Assembly (NCBI RefSeq): GCF_009915765.1
Contig: NZ_JAABLQ010000001.1
Span: 3,100,001-3,164,000 of the forward strand
Direction of reading: 5' to 3'
DNA length: 64,000 nt
Source: Pannonibacter sp. XCT-53
GTDB lineage: Bacteria; Pseudomonadota; Alphaproteobacteria; Rhizobiales; Stappiaceae
Below are positions 25,309 to 33,268 of the stretch, in pieces. Numbering within the stretch: position 1 is the stretch's first letter; the number at the start of each line of letters is the position of its first letter. Under the pieces are notes generated by a model. The model was given only the letters and a program-made list of their open reading frames with translations, was not told the DNA's origin and ran no database searches. A program made the position numbers and the translations under genes.

Positions 25309-25689
25309 TTAGCCTTTCAGGCTGGCCAGATACATGCGGTGGAAGGACTTCACGAGCGTGGTGGTGAGCGCGTGCTCGCGGGCGACCTCGCCCGCCTTCA
25401 TCAGCTCCTGCTCGAGGCTGACGCTGTTGCCGGAATGGGAAACCTGCCAGGTGTCCGCCTTCTCCACCTCGGCCGCCTCCGGCGTCTCCGCAGCGCTGCC
25501 CATGTGGCTGCCGTGGGTCGCAATCATCGAAAGGCGGGTCTCGTTGAACACGGAGGCGAAGGGCTCGATGTCACGCGCGGCATAGCCCGGCGTGTCGGAG
25601 TTGGCCACGTTCTGCGCGATTGTCGCCTGACGCACGGCGAGCCAGTCGTTGTGCTGGGATGCCAGACGGGTAAGGTAGACCGGTTCCAC
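25309..25689 (-). CDS. flgB: Flagellar proximal rod protein FlgB
   Basis: This 126-residue protein begins with VEPVYLTRLASQHNDWL and the motif IAQNVANSDTPGY. The likely start is GTG at 25689, with GGAG 7 nt upstream; no ATG is close, and the frame extended upstream would cross the promoter-like element. First gene of flgB-flgC-fliE-flgG-flgA-flgI. In many rhizobia flgF and fliI stand upstream, but here a divergent Hsp70-like gene follows instead. Confidence 0.94.
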   Translation of the reverse strand: MEPVYLTRLASQHNDWLAVRQATIAQNVANSDTPGYAARDIEPFASVFNETRLSMIATHGSHMGSAAETPEAAEVEKADTWQVSHSGNSVSLEQELMKAGEVAREHALTTTLVKSFHRMYLASLKG

Positions 25690-25725
25690 GGCAAGTCTCC
25701 GCAACGGTGTCGTTCGGCCTACAGG

Positions 25726-25757
25726 ACTACCGGGCCAAGCTTGCACGAGGCTGACGC
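25726..25757 (-). promoter_or_regulatory. Shared flagellar promoter-like element, flgB copy
   Basis: The plus strand has ACTA (25726-25729), 10 bp, CTTGCACG (25740-25747), then AGGCTGACG. It lies 37 nt upstream of the flgB GTG start. It sits in the 228-bp region shared with the divergent Hsp70-like gene. Confidence 0.55.
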
Positions 25758-25917
25758 TTGTCTCTGGCGGCGGCGGGGATTGCGCCGGCAGGGCTTATCG
25801 GTTATTGCGCACACCCCTGCAGATCGGCCCGATGACCCGGGCCTGCGCACCGGTGCTGCAGACTGTCCCGTCCGGCCATGCCGACATCCGCCCGCTGTTT
25901 CCGCGAAGAGGTTCCCC

Positions 25918-27216
25918 ATGCGTCCGGCTCTCGGCCTTGACTTCGGCACGTCCAACACCGTCCTGACCGGCGTGGATGCCTCAGGCCAGGCAACAACCCT
26001 GACCTTCGGCAAGGGTGCGGAGGAAGTGGACAGCCTGCCCTCGGTGCTGTGCTTTCTCGAGCCCGGGCGCACCGAGCAGGCCGACGCGCGCGCCGACGTG
26101 GGACCCTGGGCGATCCGCCAGTTCCTCGACCACACCGGCGAGTGCCGGTTCCTGCAGTCGCTGAAGACCTTCGTCGCCAGCCGGCTGTTCCGCGGCACCG
26201 GCATCTTCGGTCGCCAGTTCGACTTCGAGGCGCTGATGGAGGTGTTCCTGCGACGGGCGGGCAGCCACCGCGATGCGCCTCTGGATGCCGGCGGGGCGCG
26301 GCTGGTGATCGGCCGCCCGGTGACCTTCGCCGGCGGCGCGCCGGACGAGGCGCTGGCCATGCAGCGCTACCGCAACGCCCTGTCGCGCTTCGGCTTCTCG
26401 GACGTCATGTTCGTCTACGAGCCGGTGGCCGCTGCCTTCGCCTTCGCGCAGCGGCTGGAGGGCTCGGCAACGGTGCTGGTCGCCGACTTCGGCGGTGGCA
26501 CCACCGACTTCTCGCTGATGCGCTTTTCCCGCGATGGCGGACGCCTGCAGGCGGAGCCGCTCGGTCACGGCGGTCTCGGCATCGCCGGCAACACGCTCGA
26601 CTACCGCATCGTCGACAAGGTGATCCTGCCGCATCTCGGCAAGGGCAGCCAGTACCGCAGCATGGGCAAGACGCTGGAGGTGCCGCCGAACCTCTTCTCC
26701 AACTTCGCCCACTGGCACCTCCTGTCGGTGTTCAAGGCCTCCGCCGACTACCGCGACCTGAAGAAGATGCTCCCCTACTGCATCGACGAGGACAAGATCG
26801 AGCTGTTCATCGAGCTGGTCGAGACCGACCAGGGCTACCCGCTCTACAAGGCGGTGTCGGAAGCAAAGGCGCGGCTGTCCTTCGCCGAGGAAACCGAGAT
26901 CCGCTTCGCGCCGATCGGCAAGGACTTCGTGGCCACCGTGACGCGGGCAGACTTCGAGACCTGGATCGAGCATGATCTCCAGCGCATCGACGAGGCCCTG
27001 ACCCGCACGCTCGATCAGGCTGGCCTTCAGGCCGGCGAGGTCGACCAGGTGTTCCTCACCGGCGGCACGTCCTTCGTCCCGGCGATCCGGCAGCTCTTTG
27101 CAAGGCGGTTCGGCCCCGAGCGTCTCAGCGGCGGCGAGGAACTCTCCTCCGTGGCCAAGGGTCTGGCGCTGATCGGGGCCCGCGAGGATGCGCGCAGCTG
27201 GACCGTGGCGGAGTAG
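25918..27216 (+). CDS. Hsp70-family ATPase (YegD-like)
   Basis: This 432-residue protein contains the actin/Hsp70 nucleotide-binding domain: phosphate loop 1 GLDFGTSNT, phosphate loop 2 VADFGGGTTDFS and the adenosine motif VFLTGGTS. The substrate-binding and lid domains of DnaK are lacking, so it resembles the short YegD-type Hsp70-like proteins of unknown function. The ATG at 25918 has an AGAGG site. It is divergent from flgB; co-function with flagella is not demonstrated. Confidence 0.9.
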   Translation: MRPALGLDFGTSNTVLTGVDASGQATTLTFGKGAEEVDSLPSVLCFLEPGRTEQADARADVGPWAIRQFLDHTGECRFLQSLKTFVASRLFRGTGIFGRQFDFEALMEVFLRRAGSHRDAPLDAGGARLVIGRPVTFAGGAPDEALAMQRYRNALSRFGFSDVMFVYEPVAAAFAFAQRLEGSATVLVADFGGGTTDFSLMRFSRDGGRLQAEPLGHGGLGIAGNTLDYRIVDKVILPHLGKGSQYRSMGKTLEVPPNLFSNFAHWHLLSVFKASADYRDLKKMLPYCIDEDKIELFIELVETDQGYPLYKAVSEAKARLSFAEETEIRFAPIGKDFVATVTRADFETWIEHDLQRIDEALTRTLDQAGLQAGEVDQVFLTGGTSFVPAIRQLFARRFGPERLSGGEELSSVAKGLALIGAREDARSWTVAE

Positions 27217-27331
27217 GCCCAGACCCGACCTGGCCCCGAACTGGCCCCAAACCGGACCCGACCGGGGTCCGACCGGGGCCCGACCCACGCCTGCCCACAC
27301 CTGCCCCCGGGGCCTTGCCCACGGCCGACAT

Positions 27332-27360
27332 TTGACTTGAAAACAACCCGGGCGAACATT
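27332..27360 (+). promoter_or_regulatory. Possible promoter of the 77-residue protein gene
   Basis: TTGACT (27332-27337), a 17-bp spacer and AACATT (27355-27360) lie about 50 nt upstream of the gene at 27412. The -35 is good, the -10 weak. Confidence 0.3.
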
Positions 27361-27411
27361 AAGCCTTCTGCACGCACAGGTTTAACACACCTCACAGGAA
27401 GCGAGGGTGCA

Positions 27412-27645
27412 ATGGCGGCAGAGCCGATCCTGGGATTTGGATTTTACATCAACGTCGAGGCGAACTCCTACGTGATCGAGTTCGCGTTGGCGCGGACGCG
27501 GGAGAAGCACCGGATCGCCTTCAGCGACGCTGCCGCCTTCGGCCACATCGCCCTGCTCGTCAACAACGCGTCCCATTTCGCCTTCGACCCGGACACGCGC
27601 GAGATCCAGATCGGCGGCGGGCGCCTGCCGAGCATCGCGATCTGA
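27412..27645 (+). CDS. Small unknown protein (77 aa)
   Basis: I do not recognise this protein. It has no signal sequence, membrane helix or cysteine. Alternating hydrophobic and charged residues suggest a compact beta/alpha fold. The ATG at 27412 is preceded by GGAAGCGAGG, a fair ribosome site, and codon use matches neighbours. It stands alone after the Hsp70-like gene and before the convergent ACT-domain gene. Confidence 0.7.
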   Translation: MAAEPILGFGFYINVEANSYVIEFALARTREKHRIAFSDAAAFGHIALLVNNASHFAFDPDTREIQIGGGRLPSIAI

Positions 27646-27721
27646 GATCCCGGCAGAGGCGAGGCCAGCCCGGGCGGGCGGGCGCATCCGCCGGGGGCGC
27701 GTGCGCGACTGCCGCAGCGGC

Positions 27722-28246
27722 TCAGTCGTCTTCCTCGTTCATGTCGATGTCGGCCATCAGGTCGGCAGCGATCGACTGGATGGCCTCGTGCAGACGCGTG
27801 ACGCTGGCCCCGGCGGGCAACCGCAGGTCGGCCGAGGCACGGAACAGCATCTCGCCCGACATGGAGCCGGGTCCGACCAGCGTTTCCAGCGTCTCGATGC
27901 TGATGCCTTCGGCGGCAATGACGCGGGTGACCGCGCGCAGGATGCCCGGCTGATCCTGGCAGACGAGATCCAGCCGGATCTTGCGGCCCTTGTCCTCGGC
28001 CTCCGGCGCGCCGGTGCGCAGCGTCACGGCAATCCCTTCGCCCGAGAGCGCGGCGAGCGCGCTTTCCAGCGTGGCCGCCCGGTCTTCCGGCACCTCGAAG
28101 CTGACGATGCCGGCAAATTCACCGCCAAGACGGGCCATGGAGCTTTCGAGCCAGTTCCCCCCGGCTGCCGCGATCACATCCGCAAGCGCATCCACGAGGC
28201 CCGGGCGGTCCTTTGCGATTGCGGTCAAGACCATATGACGACCCAT
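27722..28246 (-). CDS. ACT-domain protein (glycine cleavage repressor GcvR-like)
   Basis: This 174-residue protein has two ACT domains: residues about 3-75 (VLTAIAKDRPGLVDALADVI) and about 90-165 (LDLVCQDQPGILRAVTRVIA). The double ACT without a catalytic domain is the layout of GcvR-type regulators that sense an amino acid. The target is unknown. A GGA site precedes the ATG at 28246. A very acidic end (MNEEDD) is notable. Confidence 0.8.
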   Translation of the reverse strand: MGRHMVLTAIAKDRPGLVDALADVIAAAGGNWLESSMARLGGEFAGIVSFEVPEDRAATLESALAALSGEGIAVTLRTGAPEAEDKGRKIRLDLVCQDQPGILRAVTRVIAAEGISIETLETLVGPGSMSGEMLFRASADLRLPAGASVTRLHEAIQSIAADLMADIDMNEEDD

Positions 28247-28406
28247 CGGCTGCTTCCTTCTCACTGCACGCGCTGCAGGCGCGATCTGTGCTGACCATAG
28301 CCGCGGATTGCGACCGGGGCATCCGGTCCTTGTAAATTTTTTCAGTTGCCCCCGCACGCGTGGACAGCAGTCCGGACCATCCGGGCGTCCAGGCTGCGGC
28401 GAGGCA

Positions 28407-28817
28407 TCAGCCCGGGGCAGCCGCGTCGAAGGCCGGATCGACCGGGACCTGCAGTGCCGTCGCCAGATGGTTGGTCTTTCCGGCCAGCCCGACAATGGCG
28501 AGCAGCTCGCCATGCTGCGCGCCGGTCATGCCCTTGGCGCGGGCCGCAGCCGTGTGCGAGTGGACGCAGTAGGAGCAGCCGTTGGCAATCGAGACTGCAA
28601 TGTAGATCAGCTCGCGCGTCAGCGGATCGAGGCTGCCGGGGGCGACCATCACCGCCTTGACCTCGGCCCAGGTGCGCTCGAGCCCGTCGGGATCGACGGC
28701 CAGGGCGCGCCAGAAGTTGTTGACGAAATCAGACTTGCGCGTGGCGCGGATGTCCGCAAAGACGGCTGCCACGCGGGGCGACGCGTCGGCATCGCCAATG
28801 AGTGTCACGGTGGCCAT
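28407..28817 (-). CDS. Carboxymuconolactone decarboxylase / AhpD-like protein
   Basis: This 136-residue protein contains the AhpD-type redox motif CSYCVHSH (CxxC plus His) preceded by the usual acidic residue in RELIYIAVS. Such proteins act as alkylhydroperoxidase-like thiol enzymes. The start ATG at 28817 has GGAGG 5 nt upstream. No redox partner (AhpC) is adjacent. Confidence 0.88.
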   Translation of the reverse strand: MATVTLIGDADASPRVAAVFADIRATRKSDFVNNFWRALAVDPDGLERTWAEVKAVMVAPGSLDPLTRELIYIAVSIANGCSYCVHSHTAAARAKGMTGAQHGELLAIVGLAGKTNHLATALQVPVDPAFDAAAPG

Positions 28818-28976
28818 TCTGTCCTCCCGACCCGTTTTTCGGTGACAGTCTAGCGGATTCTGCCGCCTGGCATCACCCCGTCGCGGGCGCGGCGGACCCG
28901 TCCGTGCGGGTGGAGACTGCGCAGGCGGTTCCCTGCCGGCGCGCCGCCCGGTCACGACGCGCCGGCAGGGCCAGGC

Positions 28977-30395
28977 TCAGCGCAGGGCGCGGCGCAGGGC
29001 CGGCAGGCGCGAGATGACGAGCAGGTCGAGCGCCAGGACGGCAATCATGGTCAGACCCGCCAGCGGGAAGGCGAAGGCGACCAGCAGCATGACCAGCATT
29101 GCCGAGCGCCAGTGCGGCATGTCGACGGGCACCTGCGGCGGCAGCAGGCGCAGGGCAGCGCCCTTCGGCCGGCGCTGCCACCACATGACGAGGCCGGAGA
29201 CCGACAGGAACACGATGGAGAGGCAGAACACCGTGTTGAGCGTGATGTTCCACCAGCCCATGTCGCCCTCGTGCAGCGCAATGCCGATCGCCATGGCCTT
29301 GGCCGGGATCGAGTAGTCGGCATAGGCGGCAACGGCGATGATCTTGCCGGTGTACTGGTCGATGTGGACCGTGCGGTCATCGGCCGGGTTGCCGGTGTCG
29401 TTGCTCATGCTGTCCTGGGACAGGGTCCAGACGCCGGTCTCCCCCTTCGGGAACGCCATCTGGAAGCGGCCCTCCATGCCGATGGCGCGGGCCAGCGCGG
29501 CAATGCTGTCGGCCGTGACCGGCGTCCCGGCCGGAACGCCGGTGACACCCGCAGCGGAGCCGGATTCCGGCATCGGGGTCTTCTGCATGCCCCAGGCGAC
29601 GTCCTGCCCGCCGTGGTTCATCGAGGCGTGGGTGGCGTCGGACAGGGGCACGTTGTCCCACTTCTCGGCCGGGAAGGTGCTCCAGGCCTGCACGTAGCGG
29701 TCGCCCCAGATGCCGGCCCAGGCGAGGCCGGACAGCAGGAAGGCCACAAGCAGCAGGGCGCTGTAGAAGCCGACCGACACGTGCAGCGACTTCATCAGCT
29801 TGCGCCCGGAGGCACGGAGATCCGGCAGCAGCACGCGACCAGCCCCCTCCTCGCGCGGCCACCACATGTAGAGGCCGGTGACGATGAGGACGAAGGCAAG
29901 GCTGGCCGCAATCTCGATCAGACGGTCGCCGAGGTCGCCGATCAGCAGCGTGCCGTGGATGTCGGAGGCCAGATCATAGAGGCCGGCGCGCCGGGGCCAG
30001 CTCTCGATGACCTCGGCCGTGTACGGGTTGACGGCGACAACGGTCGGGCCCTCGGCCCCGTCGACGCGGACGAGCGCGGTGCCGTCGGCGTTGCGCGGGG
30101 CGATGTAGTGGCGAACCGGCGCGCCACCGTTGGCCGCGCTTGCGGCGGCAACCTGCGCCGACACCGGCGCAACGCTGGCGGCCGGTGTCACCGCGTAGCG
30201 GTACTCACCGTCGCGTCCCTCGATGACGGCCGTCCACATCATGATCAGGCCGGTCACGGCCAGCATGATCAGGAACGGAGCCACGTAGAGGCCGGCGTAG
30301 AAGTGCCAGCGCCAGGCGGCGCGGTAGAAGCTTGCGGTATGGTCGGTGCCCGCGCGCCCGGTGCCGGCGGCGGTTTCGGAAGTCATGTCAGTCAT
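28977..30395 (-). CDS. PepSY-domain membrane protein
   Basis: This 472-residue protein has four or more membrane helices (about residues 30-55, 145-170, 200-225, 370-395 and near the C-terminus) and PepSY segments between them, the layout of PepSY-associated TM proteins related to iron-siderophore or haem reduction. The ATG at 30395 is chosen because GAGG lies 7 nt upstream; an ATG at 30416 lacks a site. Its partner is the DUF2946-like gene upstream. TonB-dependent receptors are not in this window. Confidence 0.85.
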   Translation of the reverse strand: MTDMTSETAAGTGRAGTDHTASFYRAAWRWHFYAGLYVAPFLIMLAVTGLIMMWTAVIEGRDGEYRYAVTPAASVAPVSAQVAAASAANGGAPVRHYIAPRNADGTALVRVDGAEGPTVVAVNPYTAEVIESWPRRAGLYDLASDIHGTLLIGDLGDRLIEIAASLAFVLIVTGLYMWWPREEGAGRVLLPDLRASGRKLMKSLHVSVGFYSALLLVAFLLSGLAWAGIWGDRYVQAWSTFPAEKWDNVPLSDATHASMNHGGQDVAWGMQKTPMPESGSAAGVTGVPAGTPVTADSIAALARAIGMEGRFQMAFPKGETGVWTLSQDSMSNDTGNPADDRTVHIDQYTGKIIAVAAYADYSIPAKAMAIGIALHEGDMGWWNITLNTVFCLSIVFLSVSGLVMWWQRRPKGAALRLLPPQVPVDMPHWRSAMLVMLLVAFAFPLAGLTMIAVLALDLLVISRLPALRRALR

Positions 30396-30479
30396 GTCTG
30401 AACCTCGGATGACCATGCGGGCGCGCGTGCGGGCACGGCGACGCAGGGCAGTCGGATCACGGATGTGGTGGGGTTGGGA

Positions 30480-30941
30480 TCAGACGACGACCGGGGGAGC
30501 CCGGGCCCCGACGGGGCGCAGGAAGAGCGAGGGTGGCCCGCTGTCGGAAACAGGGCTAGCTGCCTGTGCCACAAGGTCCGGCGCCGGCGCGGGCAGCACG
30601 CCGGAGGCCGGAAGTCCGAGAGCCAGCACGGCGGCAAAGATGCAGGGATTGCCGTGGTCGCCGCTGCGGTGCCCGTCACCGGAACCAGGGTCTGTATCCG
30701 GTGCGGACGCCGGCAGTTCCCGGCCGTCCGCATCCACCTGGATGGTGCGGACCCCGTCCGGACTGTCCGGGCTGCAGATGACGATGGTGAAGCCACCGTC
30801 TGTGCTGACCGCGGGCATGAAGCCTGTCGGGATGAGCGACCACAGCAGGACGGCAAGCATCGTCAGCCACGCGGCACTGCCGCGCGGTCCAGCCGCTTTG
30901 CCTGTCCTGGCGCAAAGACTGCGCAACACCCCGTCCCTCAT
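30480..30941 (-). CDS. DUF2946-like small protein
   Basis: This 153-residue protein has one hydrophobic segment near the N-terminus ending LIPTGFMPA, followed by FTIVICS and a C-terminal RPVGARAPPVV. These features match DUF2946-type proteins, often encoded next to metal-uptake genes. It contains two Cys (in ICS and NPCIF) and a short His region. It lies 84 nt upstream of the PepSY gene, probably in the same operon. Confidence 0.7.
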   Translation of the reverse strand: MRDGVLRSLCARTGKAAGPRGSAAWLTMLAVLLWSLIPTGFMPAVSTDGGFTIVICSPDSPDGVRTIQVDADGRELPASAPDTDPGSGDGHRSGDHGNPCIFAAVLALGLPASGVLPAPAPDLVAQAASPVSDSGPPSLFLRPVGARAPPVVV

Positions 30942-31090
30942 GCCTGTTCCCTAGCGGAAGCTGCCGGCTGCGGCAATGCGGGAGAGCGGGGCGGTTGCAG
31001 GACCGTCCCCGGCTCTCTAGTCTCGGCTCGCCACTGCATCCCGCCGAAGAGGTTGGGGGCTTGAAACACACCGTTCGGAGTTGAGACAGG

Positions 31091-31492
31091 ATGACACGTC
31101 GGGTGCCCGTGACCCCGGGCTCGCTTGGCCAGCGGCCGCCGCGCGCGTCCTCACCCGCCGCCGGTCCGCAGGAGCTGCCTGCCACGGCCCCGGAGCGCCC
31201 GGCCCCGGAGCGCCCGTCCCCGCCGCTGCGTTCCCGTCCGGCGCGGGCTCCGGTCTCGCCGCCAGAGGCGACGGACCGTCCACCGGCCGCCAAGGGCTTG
31301 CGCTCGCGCGGGTTCCTGTCGCATGGCGGCAGCCCCTCCGGCGAAGCCCCGCGCAAGGCGCGCGGCAAGAAGATCCATGCCGACGTGGTCAGGCAGCCGG
31401 TCACGGACAGCGCCGCCCCGAAGCCCGGCGACTATGCGATCCGGGCAAAGCGCCTTCCCTCGCTGCGCGAGGATCGCAAGGACGAGGGCTGA
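31091..31492 (+). CDS. Pro/Arg-rich disordered protein upstream of cobE
   Basis: I do not recognise this 133-residue protein. The first 70 residues are rich in Pro, Arg and Ala and look disordered; the last 60 are basic. Third-position GC supports this frame over overlapping ones. The start has a modest GAG site. The stop lies 3 nt before cobE, so the two are probably co-translated. No cobalamin riboswitch was recognised upstream. Confidence 0.55.
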   Translation: MTRRVPVTPGSLGQRPPRASSPAAGPQELPATAPERPAPERPSPPLRSRPARAPVSPPEATDRPPAAKGLRSRGFLSHGGSPSGEAPRKARGKKIHADVVRQPVTDSAAPKPGDYAIRAKRLPSLREDRKDEG

Positions 31493-31495
31493 GAC

Positions 31496-31894
31496 GTGAG
31501 GGAACCGAAGGCGTTCGTCGGCATCGGGCTGAGCAGCCGCTGCAGCGCGGAGGAACTCGCCACGCTCGTCGCCGCCGCGCTCACGGAGGCCGGCCCGCTG
31601 GCCGTTGCCGGTCTGGCGACGCTTGACCGGCGGACCGGGCACCCCGCGCTGCAGGCCCTGGCAGCCGCGCGCGGCTGGGCAGTGACAGGCCTCAGTCCCG
31701 ACGACCTGCAGGCGCAGGCAGACCGCATCCGCTCCGGGTCGGACCGGGTGCGGGCCCTGACCGGCAGCGGCAGCGTCTGCGAGGCAGCGGCGCTGGCGGC
31801 CGCCGGCCCGGGAAGCCTGCTGCGGCTGTCCCGGCGCCAGAGCGCACAGGCAACGGTCGCGGTTGCGGTCTGCGGCGGGAACGAGCGGCCCTGA
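31496..31894 (+). CDS. cobE: Cobalamin biosynthesis protein CobE / CbiG C-terminal-like
   Basis: This 132-residue protein corresponds to the CobE/CbiG C-terminal domain. The start GTG at 31496 gives FVGIGLSSRCSAEEL, the conserved glycine-rich N-terminus of the family. The LTGSGSVCEAAALAAAGPG stretch is typical. It would take part in the aerobic corrin pathway. It converges with cobB (52-bp gap). Confidence 0.82.
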   Translation: MREPKAFVGIGLSSRCSAEELATLVAAALTEAGPLAVAGLATLDRRTGHPALQALAAARGWAVTGLSPDDLQAQADRIRSGSDRVRALTGSGSVCEAAALAAAGPGSLLRLSRRQSAQATVAVAVCGGNERP

Positions 31895-31945
31895 CACCCG
31901 TCCCGATGGGGCGAGCGGCCGGACCCGGGCGTTCCCGGTCGCGGA

Positions 31946-33268
31946 TCAGGCGCTGATGAGGTGGGCGAAGGAGCCCATCACGCGGCCGCGCACCAGCCCC
32001 ATGTCCGGCAGTGGCGCGCCAGCCGGATCACAGGCGGCAAACAGCCGGTCGGCCGCGCCCTCATGCTGGATCGTGGCGTAGTGGAACTCGTGCGCGGCAA
32101 GCTCCGTTCCCCGGTGCAGGCCGGCAAAAGGCAGGTCTGCCCTGGCGGTCAGGCGGCGGTAGCCGAGATGGAGGCGCCGGGCGGCAAAGCTGGTGCGCAA
32201 TGGCAGCAGCCCCAGCATCGCATGCGACGCCCCCTCCGCATCGACCAGCACCTCGCCCAGAACCATGTAGCCGCCGCATTCGCCGAAGACAGGCCGGCCT
32301 GCAGCCACGGCCCGCTTCATCCCGGAGCGGAAGCCGGCGTTGGTCGCAAGGCGCCCGGCATGCAGCTCCGGATACCCGCCGGGCAGATAGACCGCGTCGG
32401 CAGCCGGATCGGGCCCCTCGTCGGCAAGCGGCGAGAAGGGCAGGATCTCGGCGCCAGCCGCCTGCCAGCCGGCAAGCAGATGCGGATAGGCGAAGGAAAA
32501 GGCGACATCGCGCGCGATGGCCACGCGCTGCCCCGGCGGCGGCAGCAGCACCGGCGCCGGCTGCGCCGCCGCACCGGCAAGCGGCCCGGCCAGGGCGACG
32601 AGGGCTGCAAGGTCAACGGCCGTTCGGGCCGCTTCTGCCGCGCCCGCCAGAAACCCGGCGAGGTCGGCGGTTTCTTCGGCCTGAACGAGCCCGAGATGGC
32701 GCTCTGGCAGGGCCAGCGCGGCCTTGCGCGGCATCAGGCCGAGCACGGGCATGCCGAGCGGTGCCAGTGCCGAGGTCAGCAGATCCGCATGCCGGGCGCT
32801 GCCGATGCGATTGAGGATGACGCCGGCCACCCGGACGTCGGCACGGTGGTCGCGGAACCCGCGCACCAGCGCGGCAACCGACTGGGCCTGGCGGCCGCAG
32901 TCGACGACGAGGATCACCGGAACGCCCAGCGCGGCGGCCACGTCGGCAGCGCTGCTCTTGCCGTCGGCAGCCCCGTCGAAGAGGCCCATCGCCGCCTCGA
33001 TCAGCAGGAGGTCCGCCCCGGAGGCCTGTGCGGCAGCCACCTGACGAAGGGTTTCCGGGGTCATGGCGAAGGGATCGAGATTGACCGACGGCGCGCCGCT
33101 CGCCGCCTCGTGGAACCGGGGGTCGATGTAGTCGGGACCGCATTTCGCCGCCCGCACGACGAGGCCCGTGGCACGCAGGGCGGCCAGCAGCGACAGGGTG
33201 AGCGTGGTCTTGCCGGATCCGGATGTGGGTGCGGCCAGCAGCAGGGCCGGCGGCAGGGAACCGGTCAT
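31946..33268 (-). CDS. cobB: Hydrogenobyrinic/cobyrinic acid a,c-diamide synthase CobB
   Basis: This 440-residue protein has an N-terminal P-loop (APTSGSGKTT), typical for the ATP-dependent amidating enzyme, and a C-terminal glutamine amidotransferase domain with FGECGGYMVLG, in which Cys is the class-I GATase nucleophile, followed by the closing His region. The start overlaps the cobA stop (ATGA). Confidence 0.95.
   Translation of the reverse strand: MTGSLPPALLLAAPTSGSGKTTLTLSLLAALRATGLVVRAAKCGPDYIDPRFHEAASGAPSVNLDPFAMTPETLRQVAAAQASGADLLLIEAAMGLFDGAADGKSSAADVAAALGVPVILVVDCGRQAQSVAALVRGFRDHRADVRVAGVILNRIGSARHADLLTSALAPLGMPVLGLMPRKAALALPERHLGLVQAEETADLAGFLAGAAEAARTAVDLAALVALAGPLAGAAAQPAPVLLPPPGQRVAIARDVAFSFAYPHLLAGWQAAGAEILPFSPLADEGPDPAADAVYLPGGYPELHAGRLATNAGFRSGMKRAVAAGRPVFGECGGYMVLGEVLVDAEGASHAMLGLLPLRTSFAARRLHLGYRRLTARADLPFAGLHRGTELAAHEFHYATIQHEGAADRLFAACDPAGAPLPDMGLVRGRVMGSFAHLISA

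Noticed and set aside
27254..27270. Inverted repeat GGACCC-N5-GGGTCC after the Hsp70-like gene
   Set aside because: There is no T-run after it and the whole 27217-27320 stretch is low-complexity C/G/A-rich sequence, so the repeat may be chance.
28312..28328. Hairpin GACCGG-N5-CCGGTC followed by a T-rich stretch on the plus strand
   Set aside because: Both flanking genes are on the minus strand, where no T-run follows, and no plus-strand gene ends here, so a terminator call is not supported.
30942..31090. Possible cobalamin riboswitch upstream of the cobE region
   Set aside because: I looked for the conserved B12-box pattern and did not find a convincing match.
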